Shown here: one piece after another, positions 54,840-64,000 of the stretch
Layout of the letters: each line of letters starts with the position of its first letter
Numbering within the stretch: position 1 is the first letter of the stretch
NCBI GenBank assembly: GCA_963971285.1
Contig: OZ020247.1
Coordinates: forward strand, 7,646,614 to 7,710,613
Origin: Astropecten irregularis
Taxonomy: Eukaryota > Echinodermata > Asteroidea > Paxillosida > Astropectinidae
Direction of reading: 5' to 3'
Length of the DNA: 64,000 nt
Notes under the pieces: generated by a model
Seen by the model: only the letters and a program-made list of their open reading frames with translations
What the model was told of the DNA's origin: nothing
Databases searched by the model: none
Translations under genes and position numbers: made by a program

Positions 54840-57180
54840 TTGCTTCAGTTATACATGTACAGTTAGAGTCAAATGTCCCTAAAATGTACATTTTCATTCA
54901 GATGGTCTTCCTTGATAATAGGAATTGGAACAAACCAGAGATTTTCTCATTTCTCAATCATTGTTTTACAAAATGTTATTCATTAAAATATGTTATTCTT
55001 TTTGTATGAAAGAATGTATTTTTTTCACAAGAAAACGGGGAAAAAATTCCAATCCAGACCCAGTGATTTATTCAGTAGCAACACTACAATAATCCAGATA
55101 AGGGATTTCCATGAGACTTACACCATGATGCATTTTATTTTCATGGATTTTTTACACAAATGTTATTGTTTACCCAGAAAAGGAAATGGTACAATGTTAT
55201 TTGTCAACCTGCATGTTACATGGAGTTTCTTGATTAAAAATGAATGTAAGTCCAAGGGAGAACTTAGCAGAGAAATTTCCACGGCTCATTTTTGAACAAT
55301 AGTTTCAATTTCACACTTTTTGCCCTCATAACAAACGAGTTTTTAATCATCAAAACAATGTCGGATAAGAAAACTAGCTCAAGTTTTTATTAGTTGAAGG
55401 CATTAAAATACTTACAAATGTGACAGTAAACCGCAAATTGTGTTCATTGTGAGTCTTGAGTGTGTTTGTTTAGATCATATTTTGTTCTAGAATGAGATTA
55501 TTCGATTAATATAAAGATAGACAGATAGATCGAGGGATTAAATATATTTACTCGGTGTTAAAAGATAAGAGATTGATCAGGATGAAGTGAGGAGCTGCCG
55601 AGTTTACAACAGTGTTCGTTAAGTGTACGTTTGTCAAGTTGTCTCGATTCATTCTTCTTCGCTTCCTTGATGTAATTGGTAAACCCAAATTTCACAATAA
55701 GCAAACAAGTCTGGAACAAGATACAAAACTCTACAATTTCAAGGGAATACAAACTCAGGAATATATAGGTTGCTAAGCCAAATATGTAAAGAGCATAATA
55801 TGCCGTATCCATTCCAGTTGTAGCACTTTTTATCTATGTTTTGCCTGTTTAACCTTACAGACTGATCGAGAAACCAAAAAAATAATACAGAAAAAATAAT
55901 ATACTACAATAAGTCACACCATTTTTAAACCAATCTCAATTTCTGCTGCTGCTCTTTCACATGAACCCCAAAACTCAAAACAAACATTCATCTCATGAAC
56001 CCCTACAAGTGTCATTTCCTTTTATTTGCATGTCTCTTGCTTTCTTGGGAAAACTAGTAGTGAACATCGGGATTCTCCGACCATAAACTTTGATCTCGAT
56101 CACTTTTGCAGGATGTAGGCTTTGTTCTTTATCCATCCAAATAACCACGGGTACCATCCAGACTTCTTCAGATCTGAAATGTTATTAATATGAAGTTAAA
56201 TTTACTTAAAACATATACACAGAAAGTCACAGATTACTGTGTATTTCAGTGGCTAATTTACACATAATGTAGAAAACCACGTTTGCCGAATTATTGTACT
56301 TTGGAATACTAGAATTCCATTGCATTTGGTAAAAAAACATGAAGCAAGAAGTTTTAAACGTGCTATTAAAAAGTATTAAAGTATTATTTAGCCTGAGGCC
56401 TAGGCCTATAATACACACTACATGTACATGTATACACACTGTACAGTATATCATACGTACAATACTATGCATGCATTGTACAGTCTGTACGTACACTGCA
56501 TGCACACAGGCCGGGCGTGGGAAAAAATCGGCTTACACGCACACTATGCAGCGATCTTTTGTGTGTTGCCCTTTTGACCCGGCCATTGCCATGGTAGCTG
56601 ACCACAAGCCTCGAGGTTCAGATTACGCCTGAGGGGAATGACCAGCGGCAGGAAAGTCACCGACAATTTTTTTCATAAAATGATTGCAAGTGCGCAGGCG
56701 CGCAAATTCCCGCACGATGTATAGGGCAGGTTTGTATGTGTACCTGTCATGTCAATTTAATTTCTGCAGAAAACCGAGAGAAGGTATGTTAATTTTTACA
56801 ACTAGTAAAAGTAGTAACAGTTACTCATACCATGGAGGAAGGAAATAGACTTCCTCCATGCTCATACCATCGATGTATAAAAAGGATATACCTCCATGCT
56901 CATTGTCATACGACTTGTCCAACCATGGCGGAAAGAATTACATTCCATGGGCCAACTACTTTAGACCCAATTTCATTAACGTACGAATTCATCAACTAAC
57001 GTTAGTATAATATTGTACCGTAATAGAAATTTTCGTTTAAAAATAAAATAAAAGACTGAGGATTTCTGGTTTTTATTTAATTAGAACTTGAATTGTTTAC
57101 TACAGAGTTAGCTGAAGTAACTGTAGCCCAATATTACTCCTGACGTTGTTGTCGTATATAGCTAGGGCTACAGGAAGATA
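54840..57180. other. Gene-free AT-rich stretch
   Basis: No supported exon or complete transposon. GGAGGAAGGAAATAGACTTCCTCC near 56832 is a small palindrome resembling GGAGGAAGTTTTATTCCTCC near 10962. Confidence 0.4.
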
Positions 57181-57187
57181 TATATGG

Positions 57188-57418
57188 AAATCACCTTAGC
57201 ACAAAAATTTGCTATATGCACAAAAATTTGTTGCCCAATAAAACAAACCACCGTTAAAAATTTCATTTCATATTCATGGTCAGTGAACAACAATCAAAGA
57301 ACAATCACAAGCGATACACAACACATGGAAATTTGGTTGTTAACCCTGTTTTTATCAAGACAGAAATGTCATGCTAAGCAAATTTTTGTGCTAAGCAGCG
57401 CCGTGAAATTGGCCCCCG
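57188..57418. mobile_element. CCAATTTCAT-family element, one end diverged
   Basis: AACAAACCACCGTTAAAAATTTC, TTCATGGTCAGTGAACAAC and GCGCCGTGAAATTGGCCCCC match the copy at 23450-23652 over most of its length. Confidence 0.6.
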
Positions 57419-57419
57419 G

Positions 57420-58760
57420 TGAGAATTCCCCACGCCTTAAATGACTGTTATTCAGCGATCTGTGGCATAATGACTCACCCTGGTGTTCCTGATGTCGTGA
57501 AGAAGCATTCAGAAGAAACACAATTCAATTCCCATTTCGGATTTCAACAAAACGAGCAATTTTCGGCCCAAATCTCCGTACATACAAATATGACTTGGAT
57601 TCTGAGTCAAATCTCCCATAGTGCTTTGCGAAATAATATAAGGAAATACATAAGAATTTAACTCTACCCTAGTATCCTGTCCAGTCTACATTCCATTTAC
57701 GTGCAATGGAGCGAACGGCACCAGTCTACTCCCCTGATCTACACGTGCAGAATTCCATCCGTGCGCGTCGTCGATGGACTAGGACCATAGAGATACATAC
57801 ATACAAATTATGACTAGGACCGAAGAACGTCTTGTGTGTAAAATCTTTGTAGTCTTTTTTCTCTAAAAGTATTTTCCGAGTCTGAGCATAGCGGTGTTCT
57901 CTTTAACAGATCATAAGTTTGGAATGGAATAAGATATGAACATAATTTTGGTATCATTGGAAAGCCCATGGATTACTCCTTCTAGTAGTGTATATAACTC
58001 AAAAAGTCAAATCAGGGGGATTTACCTCAATTTGCTGCATTGGGTCACATTTTTGTTTTATTTCAGTGATAAAAAGTATAACAATTTGGGGTCTATTGGC
58101 AAAAAAAAGAAAAAAGAAAAGAATTTTTTTTTTTAAATAGCTACATTTTTTTTTATTCATTCTTTATGGCAAGTTTTCCAATTAAAAACATATTGCACTA
58201 CACTGTGACATAAAGACGAGATATAACATAGTACACCAAAAATAGGAACTCTAAAATATATTACACACACAACTACTAAATACGTGTTAAATTGCACTAA
58301 AATGCTGAAAAAAAGTACATCTATGTTAATAAAAGAAACTATATATTTGAAAACTATATTTTGATATTTAAACATTACAATCAGTCGGGCTTTTGATATA
58401 ATCATTAATATTTTTTTTATAAACATATACAAATTAAGTGCGGTGGATGATAAAAATGGAGGGAATTCAAAAGTAGAGATGCAGAATTTCTCAGTTAAAA
58501 ATAAAAATAACTTTAAAATCAACTACAAGGACACATTTTTTTTTGTATCAGACAGGAAACAAAATTTAGCACAAGACGAAACTCTAGGACAAAAAGAAAC
58601 TTGCCATCACCTGATCACCAAGAAGCCAACAACCTATTAAATGCTTGTACAGTATATTGTGTAAAAACGTTCTGAAAACCTTTGCCATCTAGTAGAACTC
58701 TGTTCCAGACATTTTATCATTCTTTTTCTTTTCTTGCATATGGTTCATTTTCTTGAGGAG
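57420..58760. other. AT-rich stretch, nothing recognised
   Basis: No exon is supported. TTTATT near 58151 is AATAAA on the minus strand and could end a very long 3' UTR of the smoothelin-type gene, but a much closer signal exists. Confidence 0.35.
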
Positions 58761-58769
58761 CTGCGCTCC

Positions 58770-59400
58770 ATTCTATTAACACAAAGGTGTGATCTGGTCA
58801 TGTGAATATTGAGCAGGGAGGCCATAATATGGGAAGGGCTTGAACAAAGTTCTAGCCAGTCCTGGATATTGTGATGTACAAGTTCTGGTTCTAATCAGCC
58901 CAATATCTGGTTCTGAGCCAGATTGTGATCTATATAAAACATTCTGATAATTAATGTACAGGTTGAGATTCAATACTGGTCCAATCTGGTCATCATGTAT
59001 AATTCCATATCTGAATTGGAGGCTGATAATACTTTAATACACAAGTTCCGGTTCTAACAAGTCTTATCTTGTTTCAAGTTCCGGTTCTGACCAGTCTGAT
59101 CTAGTTGCATAAAAGTTCTACGGTAGTTCTGACCACTATTTTCCGGTTATGTACAACATGCTCAAGTTCAAATCAGGCGGATCTATAGTTACGCAACAAG
59201 TTCTTGTAACAATTATGGACAAGTTGTGGCTCTAGCTGGTCCAATCTGGTTATGTACAAGTATCAACCTGTATAAACAAGTTCCGGTTCTAACCAGTTTA
59301 GTCCAGATTCAACCCAGTCTGCATCTAGTTGTAGTACACTAATTCCAGTTCTTACCGGTTGGATCTTGTTAGTGTATGTATGGACAAGAGATTTGCTGAA
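58770..59400. repeat. Degenerate ~30-bp minisatellite (ACAAGTTCCGGTTCTAACCAG)
   Basis: Units such as CAAGTTCCGGTTCTAACCAG, GGTTCTGACCAGTCTGATC and CCAATCTGGTTATGTACAAG recur irregularly. Confidence 0.65.
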
Positions 59401-60116
59401 AGGGTTCTCCTCTAGGTCTAAAGGTGAACAAAATGACAAGCCCTGCAGTGTGCAAACCACTATATCACCTATTAAATGCAATAAGCTCTGGAATTGTTAA
59501 TTAGAATGAACATGAAATTAGCATGAATATAAATTAGCATATAATGAATATTCATCAGCATGAAATATGTTCTTATTTTGCATCTACATGTACTACACCA
59601 CACTTTGTAATAGAAATAAAGAAAAATCTATATCTTTGCTTTTTTTATAAACATTTTTTAAGTTAGACCCAAGTATAAGTTAATGTACTATTTCTGGGTA
59701 CATCTTTGTTTTGTTTTTTAAAGAATTGTCAATAATTATTGAGATGTTAATATTAAACAGATATTAAAACATATCAAAACAAGCCAAGCAGTATAATTTT
59801 GTACATTTTACAGCCTTTTTCTTTATCAAAAACCTGGCCAATTTGTTTTTTTTTTACCAGAAAGCACACACACAAATAATCAAGTTAATAAGTCTGTTCT
59901 GAAATATATATTTTACTGCATGCAAAAATTTTCATATTACTCTATTTCTGATCATTAGTGCCTGTTATATCTGGTCATATGAAAGTCCACCCCTGAACAT
60001 GGGCTCATTAACTTTCGAGCCCTATAATTCTGTAGCAGATTTTTTATCAAACATAAGTACGGTCATCAATACTTGAAATGTGTAAAAACCTTAAGAAGGT
60101 TATAATAAGTTATGGC

Positions 60117-60562
60117 TATACAGGGTGTCCCAAAAAAACGCAACACTTGTGTTGAGAACTATTATATGAAAATTAAACTGTTTGTCACTTCAAGATTCAG
60201 ATATGTGATACAGCTATCTCTTGGCTACCACCATGTAGAATTTGATCAAAATTTAACAAAAATTTAGTGAAAAAACTAAGACTGAATTACCCAACCTCAA
60301 AAACCGATTTTCATCTTTCTTTCATACACATTATGTGTGTATTGACCACTATGCGCGTTATCCTTGCAAATTTGTTTTTAAGGAGTACTCTTTCAATTGG
60401 TCATATTTACGCTAATTTCCGCCCAAATATGCTTAAATTCTACATGGTGATAGCCAAGACATAGCTGTATCACATATCTGAATCTTGAAGTGATAAACTG
60501 TTAAATGTTAACATAATGGGTCCTGACACAGTGTTGCAATTTTGTCTGGGACACCCTGTATA
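60117..60562. mobile_element. MITE with TATACAGGGTGTCCCA ends
   Basis: TATACAGGGTGTCCCA mirrors TGGGACACCCTGTATA, with a second mirrored block CTTCAAGATTCAGATATGTG / CACATATCTGAATCTTGAAG. A lone related end is near 4540-4575. A TA-insertion Tc1/mariner-type origin is possible. Confidence 0.75.
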
Positions 60563-60599
60563 GATAATGATGATTTCTCTGCAGTACAAGCTTTGTGTT

Positions 60600-62860
60600 T
60601 TGTTTTGTTTTTCCACGATGGATTTTAAATGTACTCATTTGCATGATGTAAAAAGCTATGCTATTTCGTGCATATCACACTTCACTGCCGCATTTTTCTA
60701 CTCCTGTCTTTCAATCAACTTGATTTCCAGTTTTAAAAAAGTAGAAAAAAATATTTGCGTTTCCAGTGATCGGCATAAAACAGAGTTCATTTGAATTGAG
60801 GAAGTTATAATTACAAAATTCCAACAATGGACACATTTCCTTTTCTTACCACGTTCCAAGAAAGGACTCCCTATGACCAGATATCCTAATTTGCATAAAT
60901 GCATATGATTATTCACACGCCCAAACCTATCGCTTAAAAAAAAAGAATTAAATAAAGAAAAAAATGGCTGCCATATATAAATTACTCTTTTCTTTTTTAT
61001 CATCTTTCCAACATTACTATGTACAGTACATGCATGAAGAGGGTGGGCCAAACAAGCAAAAATGTTAAACTCATTTAAAAAAAAAAAAAGCCCAGAAAAT
61101 CATGATAGATAATTTTAACTTTATAAATAAAGCATAAATTCTATTTACAGTTCTCTTTCAGACTTCTTCGATAAATCTTCTGTCGTTTTTGACTTTCAAA
61201 GCCTGACAGTTTACAAAATTATGATAACATAATCCCTTTCTTTCTTTTTTTTTTTAAATTCTGCGACAAGCAAGGAAGTAAGACGACAAATTTGTGGTGG
61301 AAAAGGGCGATGGAATTTGTTGGTACCCGCCTTTCAATGTATGTCACACTGCAAAAGAAGAGACTACAGTACCAGTGCATCCACACCAATCTTCATGAAC
61401 TGTACATTATATCCATGCAAACTGTCTCATTTACAAAATGTCACACCAAAGGCTGGACATGAATAAAATGCCTTACTTTAATAGTACTTTGGATCTAGTA
61501 CTTTTATGATATTTCTAACGAGGTGGTATAGTGTTTCTTCCCAATGTTTAGTCTTTATGGTAATAAACACAGGATTCAATAAGCCATTTGCAAGATAAAT
61601 CTGAATAACAACTGGTACACGGGCTTCTTTCATTGCAAAGAAACACCCAATTTGAATGCTTAGTTTATAACGGACATCTTGCACCAATGCACTGTTCATA
61701 ATGGATAAGAATGGCACAAAGGAACTAGTCCATTCCAGAGATGGGTATCGCTATGCAAAAGCTTGCACTGCATCACGTGATATAGCAACAGAGTCTTTAG
61801 TCTGGGAAATTCAAACTGGGGAGTTTTTATGCAATGAAAGAAGTTGCGTACCAGATACTATTCAGATTTTACTCGCAAATGGCTTATTGATGCATATCCA
61901 CCAATTAATGGCCAATCCCATCCAGTGGTGTCTCCTTCAACCAATAAGAACACTATCCACCAAACAACTAATAACCAATTTGCCCTGACTTTGCTGCCGA
62001 ACTATCAGCAAAAGAAATAGTCACGGTCCGATTTTTGTAACCAGCCATCAACATAAAATAATCATTCAAAACTTCTCAAACTTCTAAAGAACAAATCTTG
62101 TGTCCCATTCGAAGCGAGTCTCCAAACAAACATCAAACAAAGCATGAGGGAGGAATATTTACGTGTACAAACATACAGCTTTTCCCAAATCTAGCCCACC
62201 AAAAATACAACAAAAATGCGATCAAACTGCAATTTTGTACAATGCTTTTTTGTCTGTTTTCAACAATTTTAGCGAGAGGTACGCTGAGGTCATTCTTGGA
62301 AAACTAAAAGCTAATAAATTGAGCAATACTGTTTTGTCAACCCACAAAAAAAAACTGAGTCAAAAAATGCATAAAAAGGGATTTCTGCCAAAGATAACAA
62401 GGTAACGAGGTAGCCTTGGTTACAGAACTGCAACCGAAGTCTAGTATAGGAAAATGGAGGAGCATCTGAACAACAATGTAAAGAATACTTTTAAAGGTGG
62501 GGATTTGTTCTGAAATATCTAGACCAATGAAATCTGGATATCTGATTCGTACATTGTTTCAGTTTGTAGAAATCCATCACTGGCTGATAGTGAACAGCGT
62601 CCAAATTTGCTTGCTCTAAAGATGAAGTTTTTACTAAAGCAAAAAACAAAAAAATGCCTTAGTTCTCTAGAAATTTGTACAAAAATTATTGCTTTATTCA
62701 AACGTCTCAGCTGAGCTGCCCCTTGAAATTAGCAACTTGACCCAAACTGATGTCAACCGCCCCAATCAAAAGACTCTCTGCCACAATTATAAAAAAAAAA
62801 AAATTAATCTCTAGTTTCTTTCCATCTATTTAAAGCCATTTTCACACCTTGTTTTTTGTT
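60600..62860. other. AT-rich gene-free stretch
   Basis: A diverged inverted duplication is seen: TTTGCAAGATAAATCTGAATA (61587) and TATTCAGATTTTACTCGCAAA (61858) with flanking sequence, spanning about 61540-61900. No exon is supported. A 28-base poly-A lies at about 62897-62923. Confidence 0.4.
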
Positions 62861-62888
62861 TGTTAAATATTTACAAAATAAATCCAAG

Positions 62889-62922
<34 letters not shown>

Positions 62923-63032
62923 GAATTTCGAGTAGTAGTACCATGATCACACGATTTGTAAAATTACACTACACACACTATAATCTTTATATGAGTCATG
63001 ATCAAACCTTGCATATTTTGTTCCTTTTTTTT

Positions 63033-63038
63033 TTTATT
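63033..63038 (-). terminator. Candidate polyadenylation signal of the smoothelin-type gene
   Basis: AATAAA on the minus strand, about 53 nt after the stop codon, followed by an A-run. It would give a very short 3' UTR. Confidence 0.4.
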
Positions 63039-63090
63039 CGGATTTTCTGGATGTCCAGAGCTTATTATTGTCTTTTCAGGAGCGTTGTCT

Positions 63091-64000
<910 letters not shown>

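Noticed and set aside
58130-63090. A 5-kb 3' UTR of the smoothelin-type gene
   Set aside because: AATAAA occurs 53 nt after the stop, and the region contains a minisatellite and a MITE; nothing shows it is transcribed.

Overview
This is a stretch of animal nuclear genome. Genes are split into small exons by GT-AG introns, there are no operons or ribosome-binding sites, and base composition is AT-rich. The intergenic and intronic DNA is packed with short inverted-repeat transposons (MITEs), tRNA-derived SINEs and minisatellites. The gene families (nicotinic receptor, BRAP, smoothelin) and a RAG1-like zinc-motif fragment fit an invertebrate deuterostome such as an echinoderm or hemichordate. 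That assignment is inference; the sequence alone does not prove it.

Layout. At 1-4.2 kb (minus) are the first four coding exons of a Cys-loop (nicotinic acetylcholine receptor-like) subunit that runs off the left edge. At 4.2-14 kb is intergenic DNA with several MITEs and one orphan cysteine-rich exon candidate near 10.1 kb. At 14.1-30.5 kb (minus) is BRAP (BRCA1-associated protein, a RING/UBP-finger E3 ligase) in 12 phase-consistent coding exons; only its extreme 5' end was not found. At 30.6-51 kb is repeat-rich DNA. It holds a tandem array of tRNA-bearing repeats (31.2-32.4 kb), an unrecognised broken gene (34.4-35.4 kb, minus), a decayed tyrosine-recombinase fragment (42.1-42.6 kb, minus) and one orphan exon candidate (44.1 kb, minus). 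At 51.6-54.8 kb (plus) is a CRE/octamer-bearing promoter followed by a small unrecognised gene model, with a RAG1-like zinc-motif fragment inside one of its introns. At 55-63 kb is AT-rich sequence without a gene I can support. At 63.1-64 kb (minus) are the last two exons of a smoothelin-type calponin-homology gene that runs off the right edge.

The three recognised genes are unrelated neighbours and do not form a functional cluster. The most distinctive features are a TTAA-flanked MITE family present in about 15 copies, one of which ends directly at the receptor's start codon; a tRNA-carrying long inverted repeat amplified as a 331-bp tandem array; and the RAG1-like fragment.
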